Source: Bordetella bronchialis
GTDB lineage: Bacteria > Pseudomonadota > Gammaproteobacteria > Burkholderiales > Burkholderiaceae_B
Direction of reading: 5' to 3'
DNA: 64,000 nt
Assembly (NCBI RefSeq): GCF_001676705.1
Contig: NZ_CP016170.1
Span: 4,836,001 to 4,900,000 of the forward strand
Every line of letters starts with the position of its first letter. Positions within the stretch are counted from its first letter, which is position 1. A program made the translations under genes and the position numbers. Positions 52,632 through 62,281 of this stretch are shown here, in pieces. The notes under the pieces were generated by a model. The model was not told where the DNA came from. It was given only the letters and a program-made list of their open reading frames with translations, and did no database searches.

Positions 52632-55091
52632 ATGGCCACGGGCGTCTACGACTACACCTTCCGCTGCGACACCCTGGAAGGCCTGTTGCACGGCCCGGCC
52701 GGCGCCCCCGGCCGCGTCGTGGTGACGCATTGGAGCGGCGTCGAAGCCGTCTCGCGCCCGTATCGCTTCGAGATCACATTCGCCGTGGGCCACGCCGCGC
52801 TGCCCCTGGAGAAACTGCTGGACCGCGCCGCGACGCTGACGGCGAAGATGCCCGGCGGCGGCGCCCGGCAATGGCATGGCATCGTCACGCGGGCCGGCGA
52901 GGCCGGCAGCGACGAGACGCATCGCTACTATCAGGTGGTGCTGGAGCCACGGCTGGTCCGCCTGCGCAACATGCAGTGGTCGGATATCTACCTGAAGCGC
53001 GACCTGGCCGACCTGATCAAGCAGCTGCTGGACAACGCCGGCCTGACCGACACCTATGGCGGCGACGGCGCGCCCTACGACTACCGCATCTCGGCCACGC
53101 AGCTGTCCAGGACCCGCACGGACTTCACCTGCCAGTTCGAGGAATCCTGCCTGGACTTCCTGATGCGCAGGCTCGAATACTACGGCGTCTACTTCTGGTT
53201 CGAACAGGGCAAGGACCGCGAGTCGGTGGTCTTCGCCAACGACGTGACGCAACAGCCGGCCACGCCCGACATCGCCATCCATTACCCGCGCGGCATCCTG
53301 GATCCGGACGCGCGGCACATCGCCATCCGCCGCCTGAACCGCCAGGTCGGCCTGCCGCCGCGCGCGGTGGTGCTGCACGGCCACCAGGACCACGACAACA
53401 CCACCCTGACCCTGCTGAGCCGGGCCAATGTGCCGCTGCCGCCGAACGAGCGCGGCCTGGGCGAAATCCACAGCGTCGACGACCATTTCGAACAGGTCGA
53501 GGGCGACGGCAGCATATCGGGCACGACGCTGGCGCGCTGGCGCGCCCAGGAGCAGGCCTGCGGCCGCATCCGGGCCGAGGGCGAGGCCGCCACGCCGGGC
53601 CTGCGCGCGGGATGGTACCTGCAGGTTTCCGAATACCACCGCGGCAACGAAACGCACGACTACTACGTGACCGAGGTCACGCACGAAGGCTCGCAGGCCG
53701 TGGAGACGGCGCCGCGCGGCAAGGGACCTGCCTATCGCGCGGAGTTCGTGGCCCTGCCGCGCTGGCTGGACCCGGCCAAACCGTCCGAGCCCCTGCAGTT
53801 CCGGCCGCCGCGCCGCACGCCGGTGCCGGAAGTCACGCGGCTGTTGAACGGCTTCGTCGATATTTCCGATCCCCGGCAGCCCAAGCGCTACGCCCAGCCG
53901 GACGAACACGGGCGCTACAAAGTGCGCTTTCTCTTCGCGCGGCAGCGCTACGACGGCGACCAGAACTCGGCCTTCGTGCGCATGGCCACGCCCTACGCGG
54001 GCGGCGCCGCCACGCAGGGGCTGTCCAATGCCGGCATGCATTTCCCCCTGCGCGAAGGCACGGAGGTGCTGCTGGCCTTCCTGCGCGGCGACCCCGACCG
54101 GCCGGTGATCGTCGCCGCCCTGCCCAATGTCGAGGCGCCCAGTCCGGTGAACGTCGACAACGCGGGCCAGCACGTCATCGCCACGCCGGCCGGCAACAGC
54201 GTGGTGCTGGCCGATACGCGGACCGGGGGCACCGCGGACCAGCCATCCGTCAACCTGTACAGCCCCGTGGCGAATACCTCGCTGAACCTGGGCACGTCCA
54301 ATACCGCCGGCGTCGCCGACGGCTTCAGCCTGCGGACCGACGGCAACGGCGATATCCACGCCGGCACCAGCATGCTGATCGAAGTGCCCGGCCACTATCG
54401 CGTATCGGCCGGCGGTACGAATGCCGAACTGTCCAACTTCCTGAGCAGCACGAAGTCGTTCGCGCCCGGCATCAGCGGCTCGACGACCGGCGGCATCGTC
54501 ATGACCAACTTCGTCGGCGCCAAGCTGGACAGCGTCGGCGGCATGGCGATCAGCAACTTCCTGGGCATCAAGTCGGACACCAAGGAAGGGGCATTCTTCG
54601 ACTTCACGCTGGGCTTCAAGCTGGTGGTGGACTGGAGCAAGACCTGGAAGTTCGCGCCCTTCGAGAAGAAGACCGTGGTGACGGATCTCAACGAGACCTA
54701 CGTCACCGTCACCCGGACGGCGGGCACCGTCACCAACAACGTCGCCACCCAGAACGACAACCTGGGGACCGGCTCGGTGGTCGCCGCGGCAAGCTACTCG
54801 CTCGCTTCGCCCAATATCGCCTTCAGCGCGGCGGGGGCCGCGGCGGTGTCCATGAGCGCGGCCGGCTTGAACGTCATGGCGACGGCCATCAATACGGATG
54901 CCACCGCGGCCACCAGTATCAAGTCGGCCGTATCGACCACGCTGGAAGCCGGCGCGTCCAGCATGGCCCTGACGCCGGCGTCGGCCAAGATAGACGCGCC
55001 CGTGGTGGGCATCGAGACGGTGGGGGACATCGATCTGCTGTCCACCGCCGGCAGCGTCTTTATCGTCGGCCCATTGATCCAGATCGGATAA
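52632..55091 (+). CDS. vgrG: T6SS spike protein VgrG (TssI), copy 1
   Basis: An 819-residue spike protein. The gp27-like part covers TFRCDTLEGLLHGPAG, EESCLDFLMRRLEYYGVYFWFEQG and LARWRAQEQACGRI, and the gp5 OB-fold region reads RYKVRFLFARQRYDGDQNSAFVRMATPYAGG and FPLREGTEVLLAFLRGDPDRPVIVAALPN. A C-terminal beta-helix-like extension (about 560-819) ends in SVFIVGPLIQIG. No recognisable enzymatic domain follows, so it looks structural. A closely related second copy lies 15 bp downstream. Confidence 0.94.
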   Translation: MATGVYDYTFRCDTLEGLLHGPAGAPGRVVVTHWSGVEAVSRPYRFEITFAVGHAALPLEKLLDRAATLTAKMPGGGARQWHGIVTRAGEAGSDETHRYYQVVLEPRLVRLRNMQWSDIYLKRDLADLIKQLLDNAGLTDTYGGDGAPYDYRISATQLSRTRTDFTCQFEESCLDFLMRRLEYYGVYFWFEQGKDRESVVFANDVTQQPATPDIAIHYPRGILDPDARHIAIRRLNRQVGLPPRAVVLHGHQDHDNTTLTLLSRANVPLPPNERGLGEIHSVDDHFEQVEGDGSISGTTLARWRAQEQACGRIRAEGEAATPGLRAGWYLQVSEYHRGNETHDYYVTEVTHEGSQAVETAPRGKGPAYRAEFVALPRWLDPAKPSEPLQFRPPRRTPVPEVTRLLNGFVDISDPRQPKRYAQPDEHGRYKVRFLFARQRYDGDQNSAFVRMATPYAGGAATQGLSNAGMHFPLREGTEVLLAFLRGDPDRPVIVAALPNVEAPSPVNVDNAGQHVIATPAGNSVVLADTRTGGTADQPSVNLYSPVANTSLNLGTSNTAGVADGFSLRTDGNGDIHAGTSMLIEVPGHYRVSAGGTNAELSNFLSSTKSFAPGISGSTTGGIVMTNFVGAKLDSVGGMAISNFLGIKSDTKEGAFFDFTLGFKLVVDWSKTWKFAPFEKKTVVTDLNETYVTVTRTAGTVTNNVATQNDNLGTGSVVAAASYSLASPNIAFSAAGAAAVSMSAAGLNVMATAINTDATAATSIKSAVSTTLEAGASSMALTPASAKIDAPVVGIETVGDIDLLSTAGSVFIVGPLIQIG

Positions 55092-55106
55092 CACGAAGAG
55101 GCCATC

Positions 55107-57551
55107 ATGGCGCAAACCTACGACTACACCTTCGACTGTCCGGCGCTGCAGGCGCTGCTGCCGCCGGCCAGCGGGCCGGCGAACAGCATCGTGGTCACGC
55201 ATTGGCGCGGTACCGAGGCCGTGTCCAGGCTCTATCGCTTCGATATCACCCTGGCCGTCACCCAGCCCGATCTCGCCCTGGAGAAAGTGCTGAACCAGCC
55301 GGCCACCCTGGCGGCCAGGGCGCCGGACGGCAGCACCCGCCTGTGGCACGGCATCGTCACGCAGGCCGGCGAGGACGGCCGCGACGAAACGCACTGCTAT
55401 TACCAGATGACGCTGGAGCCGCGCATGGCGCGCCTGCGCAGCATGTGCTGGTCGGATATCTACCTGAAGCGCGACCTGGCCGACCTGATCAAGCAATTGC
55501 TGGGCTACGCCGGGCTGAACGAACCGTATAGCTCGGACAACGCGCCCTACGACTACCGCATCGCCGCCACCCAGCTGACGCAGACCCAGACCGACTTCGC
55601 CTGCCAGTTCGAGGAAAGCTGCCTGGACTTCCTGGCGCGCAAGCTGGAGCACTACGGCGTGTATTTCTGGTTCGAGCAGGGCGACGAGCGGGAATCGGTG
55701 GTGTTCGCCAACGATGTTTCCCAGCAGCCGGACCCGGCGGACGAGGCGGTGTGGTATCCGCGCGGCACCATCGATCCCGACGTGCACGAAATCGCCATCA
55801 CGCGCCTGAAGCGGCGCGTGGGCCTGCCGCCGGACATGGTGGTGCTGCACGATTCGACCGAGCACGACAACACCACGGTGACGCTGTCCAGCCAGGCCAA
55901 TGTGCCGCGGCCCGCGTCGGCCCAGCCGCTGGGAGAAATCCACAGCGCCGCCGATCACTTCCTGACCCTGAACGGCGGCGAGGGCGTCTCCGGCGACAGC
56001 CTGGCCACCTGGCGCGCGCAGGAGGCCGCCTGCGGCCGCATGCGGGTGGAAGGCGAAGCCCGCACGCCGGGCCTGCGCGCCGGCCGCTTCCTGGACGTCT
56101 CGGAATCGGTGCGCGGCGCGCGGGTCCGGCAGTATTACGTCATCGAGGTCAGCCACGAAGGCACGCAGACCCTGGAGACGCAGCCGCAGACGGAGCTGGA
56201 CGCCTACCGCGCGAGCTTCGTCGCGCTGCCGCGCAACCTGGATCCCGACAACGCGTCGGATCCGCTGCAATACCGGCCGCCCCGCATTACGCCCGTCCCG
56301 CAGGTCACGCGGCTCGTCAACGGCTTCGTCGACATCGCGACGCCGGGGTCGCCGAATACCTTCGCGCGGCCGGATGCGAACGGCAATTACAAGATCCGCT
56401 TCCTGTTCACCAAGCAGCGCTACGACGGCGAGCAGAACTCCGCCTTCCTGCGCATGGCCACGCCCTATGCGGGCGGCGCGTCATCCCAGGGCCTGAAGCC
56501 CGCCGGCATGCATTTCCCGCTGCGCGAGGGCACGGAAGTATTGATCGCCTTCATCAACGGCGACCCCGACCGGCCGGTCATTGTCTCCGCCCTGCCCAAC
56601 ACCGAAGCACCCAGCGTGGTCAATGCCGACAACGCCGCCCATCACAGGATAGGCACGCCCGGCGGCAACACGATGGTGCTGGCCGACGCGGCGCCGGGCG
56701 GCACCGAGGGCGCGCCGGCCATCCGCCTGTACAGCCCGGTCGACGAGTCCTCGCTGAACCTGGGCACCACGGACGATCCGGAGATCGAGAGCGGCTGGCA
56801 CCTGACCACGGACAACCACGGCGAGCTGTATTGCGGCGAGACCATGCTGATCGAAGTCCCCGGCCATTACCGGGTGGCGGCGGGCGGCGACATGAGCAAC
56901 TTCCTCGGCTCGGAGGCGCAGGGCCTGCCGTCCGGCATCACGGCCGGCCAGAGCGGCGGCATCGTGATCGAGAACTTCCTGGGCATGAAGATCGAGAGCG
57001 TCGAGGCCATTACGGTCGAGAACTTCTTCGGCGCCAAAGCCGAAATGAACGAGGCCCTGGCCTTCGAAACGACCCTGGGCGCCAAGCTGTCGATGGAAGC
57101 GGTGTTGGCCAAGGAAATCAACCTGGTCGAAAAGAACATCCTGCACGATGCGTCCAGCCATACCAATGCCATCACGTCCTGGATCGCGGCGAAGTGGAAC
57201 GGCATCCTGGCGGAGAAGACCGAAGAGGTCGGCCAGATGACCACCACGGCCCTGGAGTCCTACAAGGTCTTCACGCCCGCGCTCTGGATCGGCTCGGTGC
57301 CCGCCTCGCTGGCGCTGGAGCCGGCCGGCGCCACGCTGACCGGCATGGAAGTCACCGTGGAAGGCTCGGGCGGCGTCACGGTGAACAGCTCGGTGGCCAC
57401 TACGCTGTCGGGCGGGATTTCGAAGATCGAGCTGACGTTGGCCAGCATGGCGGTGGAAGCCCCGGAATTCGCGGTCAACGCATCCGGCGGCATCGACCTG
57501 GAAACGCTGGCCGACCTGTCGATCACCGCCAGCATCATCACGATCGGATAA
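55107..57551 (+). CDS. vgrG: T6SS spike protein VgrG (TssI), copy 2
   Basis: An 814-residue VgrG paralogous to the preceding gene over its whole length (CQFEESCLDFL, FLFTKQRYDGEQNSAFLRMATPYAGG, FPLREGTEVLIAFINGDPDRPVIV). The C-terminal beta-helix-like extension (about 570-814) is the most diverged part. It ends TITIG-like (SITASIITIG), and no toxin domain is apparent. It precedes the DUF2169 gene by 4 bp. Two adjacent spikes may form heterotrimers or carry different cargo. Confidence 0.94.
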   Translation: MAQTYDYTFDCPALQALLPPASGPANSIVVTHWRGTEAVSRLYRFDITLAVTQPDLALEKVLNQPATLAARAPDGSTRLWHGIVTQAGEDGRDETHCYYQMTLEPRMARLRSMCWSDIYLKRDLADLIKQLLGYAGLNEPYSSDNAPYDYRIAATQLTQTQTDFACQFEESCLDFLARKLEHYGVYFWFEQGDERESVVFANDVSQQPDPADEAVWYPRGTIDPDVHEIAITRLKRRVGLPPDMVVLHDSTEHDNTTVTLSSQANVPRPASAQPLGEIHSAADHFLTLNGGEGVSGDSLATWRAQEAACGRMRVEGEARTPGLRAGRFLDVSESVRGARVRQYYVIEVSHEGTQTLETQPQTELDAYRASFVALPRNLDPDNASDPLQYRPPRITPVPQVTRLVNGFVDIATPGSPNTFARPDANGNYKIRFLFTKQRYDGEQNSAFLRMATPYAGGASSQGLKPAGMHFPLREGTEVLIAFINGDPDRPVIVSALPNTEAPSVVNADNAAHHRIGTPGGNTMVLADAAPGGTEGAPAIRLYSPVDESSLNLGTTDDPEIESGWHLTTDNHGELYCGETMLIEVPGHYRVAAGGDMSNFLGSEAQGLPSGITAGQSGGIVIENFLGMKIESVEAITVENFFGAKAEMNEALAFETTLGAKLSMEAVLAKEINLVEKNILHDASSHTNAITSWIAAKWNGILAEKTEEVGQMTTTALESYKVFTPALWIGSVPASLALEPAGATLTGMEVTVEGSGGVTVNSSVATTLSGGISKIELTLASMAVEAPEFAVNASGGIDLETLADLSITASIITIG

Positions 57552-57555
57552 CACG

Positions 57556-60183
57556 ATGCGCGTATACAAGCCCGCCGACGCGATGCTGCTGCTGGGATAC
57601 CAATCCCGCGGCGGCCAGCCCTCGCTCACGGTGACCGTCGGTTATTGCTGCGGCCCGGACGGCGCCACCGTGTCCGAACAGGACACCTGGGCCTGGCTGA
57701 TGCCCATGTTCAAGCAGGAGCCGTTCGACCTGTCGCTGAAGAAATCGCGCGGCGGCTACGGCGTGGCGGGCGACGCCTGCGCCCCGGCGGGATCGTCCGT
57801 GACCGGGCTGACCGTGCGCGCCGGCGTGGGCGAGTTGAGCAAATCCGTGCTGGTCCAGGGCGATCGCTACTGGACGCGCGGCATTGCCGGCTGGCAGGCC
57901 AGCGCCCCCCAACCCTTCGAACGCATGCCGCTGGGCCTGGAGCGCGCCTACGGCGGCAAGGGCTGGGCGGCCAATCCGCATGGGCGCGGCCATTGCGCCG
58001 ACGCGGACCAGGCCGATGGCGTCGCGCTGCCCAATATCGACCGTCCCGAAGCGCCGGTGCTGCGGCCCGCGGACACGCCGGCGCCGGCCGTGCTCGGCGT
58101 GCTGCCCCAGGGCAGCCCGGCGCTGGCGCGATGGCTGGGCAGCTTCGATGCCCGCTGGCAGCGCGAGCGCCTGCCGTGGCTGCCCGACGACACGGACCCG
58201 CGCTGGTTCGACCGCTTCGAGCAGGATCAGTGCCGCCAGGGCTATTGGCGCGGCGACGAACCCTGGTTCGCGCAGAACATGCATCCGCATCGCGCCGAAG
58301 TGCGCGGCGCGCTGCCGGGCCTGCGTCCCCGCCTTTTGATGCGCACCGATGCCGCGCCCGACCAGCGCGCCGAACTGCACCTGGACCTGGATACCGTTTG
58401 GCTCTTCCCCAACGACGAACGGGTGCTGGTGCTGTATCGCGCGGAAACCGCGGTGCGGCGGGAAGACGCGGAAGACGTGCTGGGCGTGGCCGTCTTCACC
58501 GAGAAAATGGCCGACGCACCGCAACCGCTGGAATACTGGGCGCGCCGCTGGCAGGAACATGACGAGGCGCAAGGCAAGCCCGCGCCGGCCGCCCCGCCCG
58601 GACCGGAGGCGCAGGCGCGGCTCGCGGCGGCGGCCGAGGCAACCGCCGCGGCCGCCAAGGCCGCCGAGGCGCATCGCGCCAAGATCGAGAAGACCATAGA
58701 AGAGGCGCGCAAAAGCGCCTTGGCCGAGGCCGACCAGCATATGCGCGCCTTTGGCAAGGGGCCGCTATCGGCCAAACTGGCCAAGGCCGATCCGCAAGGC
58801 GTCGCCCCGCTTCCACCCCCGCCCGTATGGCCCAAGGATCCCGTGGCCTTCAAGGCCGCCGTCCAGAAATACGTGGCCGACGCCCTGGCCGCCGGCGAGG
58901 CCGAAGTGCGCGCCAAGTGGAAGGAGTTCGGCGGCGACTTCGATGCGGCACTGGCGCGCGCCAAGGCCCAGCCGCAAGTCGAGCCCGACCCGGCCGCGGT
59001 GCTGGCCGGCCTGAAGATCTCGCCCGAGAAAAAACAGGCGCTGCTGAAGCAGTACGAGGCCTTCCAGGCCAAGATCGCCGGCGTCCAGGCGCAGGCGGCG
59101 GAGATCTCCAAAAAGGCCGAGGCCCTGCGCGCCCAGGAGCCGCCGCCCTTGCCCGTTCCCGAAGAAGGCATGCCGGCGGGCCCGCGCGCCCTGCTGGACC
59201 GCGAGACACTGCTGGCCCGCCAGGACGCCGGCGAATCGGCCGCCTGGTCCAGCCTGCTGGGACTGGACCTGTCCAACGCGGACCTGCATGGCATGGACTT
59301 GTCCAACTCGGTGCTGCGCGGCTGCATCCTGCGCGGCGCCGACCTGCGGGGCGCCAACCTGACCGGCTGCCTGATCGAAGACTGCGACCTGGACGGCGCC
59401 CAACTGACCAAGGCACGGCTGGAGCGCGTGCAATGGCGCGGCGGCAAGGCGGTCCAGGCGCAACTGGCCGGCGCCGACTTCACGCTGGCGCGCCTGGACA
59501 AGGCCGTCTTCACCCGGGCCGACCTGAGCGGCAGCACATGGACCCACGCCCAGGCCACGGGATGCGATTTCGAAAAGGCCGTCCTGCGCCAGGCGCAGGG
59601 GCGCGAGCCGCGCTTCAAGGCCTGCCGCTTCGCCGCCGTGGACGCCACGGAAAGCCGCTTCCCCAAGGCCCTGTTCGATGCCTGCATCCTGCAGGACGCC
59701 ACCCTGGACGGGGCGGCGCTGGACGGCGCCACCCTGACGGCCTGCCAGGCCGGCGGCGCGCGTTTCGACGGTGCCCGCATGGCGGGACTGCGCACGCTCA
59801 AGGGCACCAGCCTGCGCCAGGCCAACCTGAACCGGGCCCAGCTGGACCGCGCGGTCCTGCAGGACACCGACCTGGGTCAGGCAACCCTGCGCGAGACCCA
59901 TATGGACCGGGGATTTCTCAAGAACTGCGACCTGTCGGGCACCGACGCCTGGCACCTGGTCGCGCGGACGTGCGATTTCACCGGCAGCCGCATCGTGCAG
60001 GCCAGCTGGCGCGGCGCGAACCTGATGCAGGCCCGCCTGCGCCAGGTCCTGCTGCAGGACGTCGACCTGACGGGCGCCAACCTGCACGCCGCCGACACCC
60101 GCACCGCCACCGCACAGGGGGTGAAACTGGAACAGGCACTGCTGACGCGCTGCCGGCTACTCGAGGACTACGCCCGTGGGTAA
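57556..60183 (+). CDS. DUF2169 and pentapeptide-repeat protein (T6SS adaptor candidate)
   Basis: An 875-residue protein with an N-terminal DUF2169 domain (1-320; FDLSLKKSRGGYGVAGDACAP, ERAYGGKGWAANPHGRG, QGYWRGDEPWF). A long Ala/Lys/Glu-rich helical segment (about 342-531) follows, then a C-terminal pentapeptide-repeat solenoid (about 568-875; repeated A(D/N)LXX such as LRGADLRGANLTG). DUF2169 proteins accompany PAAR-like tips in T6SS clusters and are thought to help load them on VgrG. Here it directly follows two vgrG genes and overlaps the next pentapeptide gene by 8 bp. Confidence 0.9.
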   Translation: MRVYKPADAMLLLGYQSRGGQPSLTVTVGYCCGPDGATVSEQDTWAWLMPMFKQEPFDLSLKKSRGGYGVAGDACAPAGSSVTGLTVRAGVGELSKSVLVQGDRYWTRGIAGWQASAPQPFERMPLGLERAYGGKGWAANPHGRGHCADADQADGVALPNIDRPEAPVLRPADTPAPAVLGVLPQGSPALARWLGSFDARWQRERLPWLPDDTDPRWFDRFEQDQCRQGYWRGDEPWFAQNMHPHRAEVRGALPGLRPRLLMRTDAAPDQRAELHLDLDTVWLFPNDERVLVLYRAETAVRREDAEDVLGVAVFTEKMADAPQPLEYWARRWQEHDEAQGKPAPAAPPGPEAQARLAAAAEATAAAAKAAEAHRAKIEKTIEEARKSALAEADQHMRAFGKGPLSAKLAKADPQGVAPLPPPPVWPKDPVAFKAAVQKYVADALAAGEAEVRAKWKEFGGDFDAALARAKAQPQVEPDPAAVLAGLKISPEKKQALLKQYEAFQAKIAGVQAQAAEISKKAEALRAQEPPPLPVPEEGMPAGPRALLDRETLLARQDAGESAAWSSLLGLDLSNADLHGMDLSNSVLRGCILRGADLRGANLTGCLIEDCDLDGAQLTKARLERVQWRGGKAVQAQLAGADFTLARLDKAVFTRADLSGSTWTHAQATGCDFEKAVLRQAQGREPRFKACRFAAVDATESRFPKALFDACILQDATLDGAALDGATLTACQAGGARFDGARMAGLRTLKGTSLRQANLNRAQLDRAVLQDTDLGQATLRETHMDRGFLKNCDLSGTDAWHLVARTCDFTGSRIVQASWRGANLMQARLRQVLLQDVDLTGANLHAADTRTATAQGVKLEQALLTRCRLLEDYARG

Positions 60184-61126
60184 GGCCGAGCAGAACCGCA
60201 ACCCGCTGCTGGAGGCCCTGCGTGCCGGCGAGATCCTGGCGCCCGACGCATTGGCGGGCGCCGACCTGCGCAATGCCGACCTGTCCGGACTGCGGCTGGC
60301 CAACCTGGATGCCCGCGGCGCCCGCTTCGACGGCGCCGACATGCGGCGCACGATCTGGGCGCGCTGCCGGCTGGACGAAACCAGCATGGACGGCGCCGCA
60401 CTGGAAGGCGCGTCCTTTACCGCCTGCCGCGGCGACGCCGTCTCCATGCGCGAGGCCAAGCTGACCAAGGTGTGGATGAAGGACTGCGTGTGGCAGAACG
60501 CCGATTTCCACCTGGCCGAACTGGCCCGGCTGGCGGCGCAGAACACCGCCTTCCCCGGCGCCAAATTGAAGACCGCCAAAATGGACAAGGCCTGGCTGTC
60601 CGAGTGCGACCTTTCCGGCCTGGACCTGGCGGGCGCCGCATGGCAACAGAGCCACCTGCCCGACAGCAAGCTGGCCGGCGCGTCGCTGGCGGGCGCCATC
60701 CTGGCCCAGTGCTCTTTCAACCGGGCGCATGCGCCGCAAGCCGACTTCACCGGCATCACCGCGCCCGGCGTGTCCTTCTACAGCGCCGTGCTGGAGAACG
60801 CCCGTTTCGACGGCGCGGTGCTGGACGGCGCGATCTTCGACCAGGCGCGGCTGGACCGCGCCAGTTTCGCCCGCGCGTCGCTGCAGGGCGCCCGGTTCCA
60901 CGCCGCCACGTCGGTGGGGATTTCCTTCGGCGCCACCAAGCTGGTGGACGCGGACCTGTCGCACCTGCGCGCGGCCCATGCCGACTTCGGCCGGGCCGAC
61001 ATGACCGGCGCCCGCCTGCACGCCGCCGACCTGCCCGATGCCTCGTGGCGCGAAACCGTGCTGGAAAACGTGCGCCGCGACGACCCCGAATTGCGTGCCG
61101 CCGAATTGTGGCGGCCCCCCGTTTAA
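60176..61126 (+). CDS. Pentapeptide-repeat protein in the T6SS spike cluster
   Basis: A 316-residue protein made almost wholly of pentapeptide repeats (ADLRNADLSGLRLANLDARGARFDGADM onward), which fold as a right-handed quadrilateral beta-helix. The start is GTG, overlapping the DUF2169 gene by 8 bp, so the two are translationally coupled and may act together. No signal peptide is seen. The role in T6SS is unknown; a structural partner of the DUF2169 protein is the simplest idea. Confidence 0.9.
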   Translation: MGKAEQNRNPLLEALRAGEILAPDALAGADLRNADLSGLRLANLDARGARFDGADMRRTIWARCRLDETSMDGAALEGASFTACRGDAVSMREAKLTKVWMKDCVWQNADFHLAELARLAAQNTAFPGAKLKTAKMDKAWLSECDLSGLDLAGAAWQQSHLPDSKLAGASLAGAILAQCSFNRAHAPQADFTGITAPGVSFYSAVLENARFDGAVLDGAIFDQARLDRASFARASLQGARFHAATSVGISFGATKLVDADLSHLRAAHADFGRADMTGARLHAADLPDASWRETVLENVRRDDPELRAAELWRPPV

Positions 61127-61144
61127 CTCTTGATCGGATATGCC

Positions 61145-61852
61145 ATGAATTCTCTCAACGCAGCGCTTCGATCCGAGATCCCCGGTCCGGCCGGCACGGC
61201 CCCGGCCCCCGCCACGACGCCGGCCTATGGGCCCGGCGCCCGCATGTACCACGCGCGCCTGGTGATGCGCGACGGCGCGCGCTATGGCGCGCTGACCGAG
61301 GAAGGCGCCTCGTGGGTCACGGCCGCGGCGGGCTGCCTGCTGCAGCCGGAAGTCGGCGACCTGGTGCTGCTCAGCGTGGCCGCCGGCCAGGGCTACATCC
61401 TGACCGTGCTGGAACGCGGCACGCCCGAGTCCATCGCCTGCATCGAAATTCCCGGCAGCCTGCGCCTGTCGGTGCCGGACGGCCGCCTGGAGGTCCAGGC
61501 GCGGCAAGGCGTGGCGCTGGACGCCGGCGACGCGCTGTCGCTGCGCGCGCAATCGGCCACCGCCGCCTTCGACCGCGCCGAAGTCGCCAGCGAGTCCCTG
61601 CGCCTGGCCGGCCAGGACATGCATACATGCTGGACCACGCGCACCGACGTCAGCGGCACCCGCCTGGATATCGCCACGCGCGGCGAGACCCACCTGGCCC
61701 AGAGCGTGCGCCGCATCGCCGGGCACGAGGACGTCAGCGCGGGTTCGCTGCGCCAGACGGTGGACGAGGACTGGTCCGTGCAGGCCGCGACGGCGGACCT
61801 GAAAGCGCGCGACCGGGTCGCCATCGACGCCGGCTCGGTGCAGATAGGCTGA
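61145..61852 (+). CDS. DUF3540 domain protein
   Basis: A 235-residue DUF3540 protein, a family found next to DUF2169, pentapeptide and DUF4150 genes in T6SS loci. It has YHARLVMRDGARYGALTEEGASW at the N-terminal side, a beta-rich core (LLQPEVGDLVLLSVAAGQGYILTVLER) and a C-terminal beta segment ending SVQIG, a repeat-like ending also seen in the VgrG extensions here (PLIQIG, SIITIG). The ATG at 61145 is preferred to a TTG at 61130. The function is unknown; a spike-associated role is inferred from context. Confidence 0.85.
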   Translation: MNSLNAALRSEIPGPAGTAPAPATTPAYGPGARMYHARLVMRDGARYGALTEEGASWVTAAAGCLLQPEVGDLVLLSVAAGQGYILTVLERGTPESIACIEIPGSLRLSVPDGRLEVQARQGVALDAGDALSLRAQSATAAFDRAEVASESLRLAGQDMHTCWTTRTDVSGTRLDIATRGETHLAQSVRRIAGHEDVSAGSLRQTVDEDWSVQAATADLKARDRVAIDAGSVQIG

Positions 61853-61865
61853 AGGAGCGCCCATC

Positions 61866-62270
61866 ATGTTCATGCTCAATACCGCCGGCGCCATGTGCAC
61901 CGCCACCGTGCCCGACGTCTGCCTGACGCCCGCGGCGCCGTCTCCCATACCGGTGCCCTATCCCAATATCGCCACGACCGATATGGCGAACCCCGGCACC
62001 ATCGTCGAGAACGTGCTGGTGTGCGGCATGCCGGCGCTGAACCAGTCTTCCGTCGTCATGCTGAGCAACGGCGACCAGGGCGGCACGGCCGGCGGCGGCG
62101 TGGCCTGCGGCCAGATCATGGGCGAGGCCGCCTTCGTCACCGGCAGCCCCACCGTCATGGTGGGCGGGCCGCCCGGCGTGCGCCTGACCTGCATGACGAC
62201 ACAGAATTCCAACAACACCATGGGCCTGGTGGCGGCGCCCAGCCAGACCGTGGTCCTGCTGCTAGGTTGA
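61866..62270 (+). CDS. DUF4150 PAAR-like spike tip protein
   Basis: A 134-residue PAAR-like (DUF4150) protein expected to cap the VgrG trimer as the sharp tip. Features are MCTATVPDVCLTPAAPSPIPVPYPN at the N-terminus, GMPALNQSSVVMLSNGDQGG, and the glycine/cysteine-rich core with GSPTVMVGGPPGVRLTCMT. There is no C-terminal toxin extension, so it is a minimal tip. It sits directly after the DUF3540 gene and before tssJ. Confidence 0.9.
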   Translation: MFMLNTAGAMCTATVPDVCLTPAAPSPIPVPYPNIATTDMANPGTIVENVLVCGMPALNQSSVVMLSNGDQGGTAGGGVACGQIMGEAAFVTGSPTVMVGGPPGVRLTCMTTQNSNNTMGLVAAPSQTVVLLLG

Positions 62271-62281
62271 ACAGGCTCGCC

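Noticed and set aside
52317..56270. A 1317-codon minus-strand open frame across clpV and both vgrG genes
   Set aside because: It crosses three real genes on the other strand and has typical antisense composition; its length reflects high GC only.
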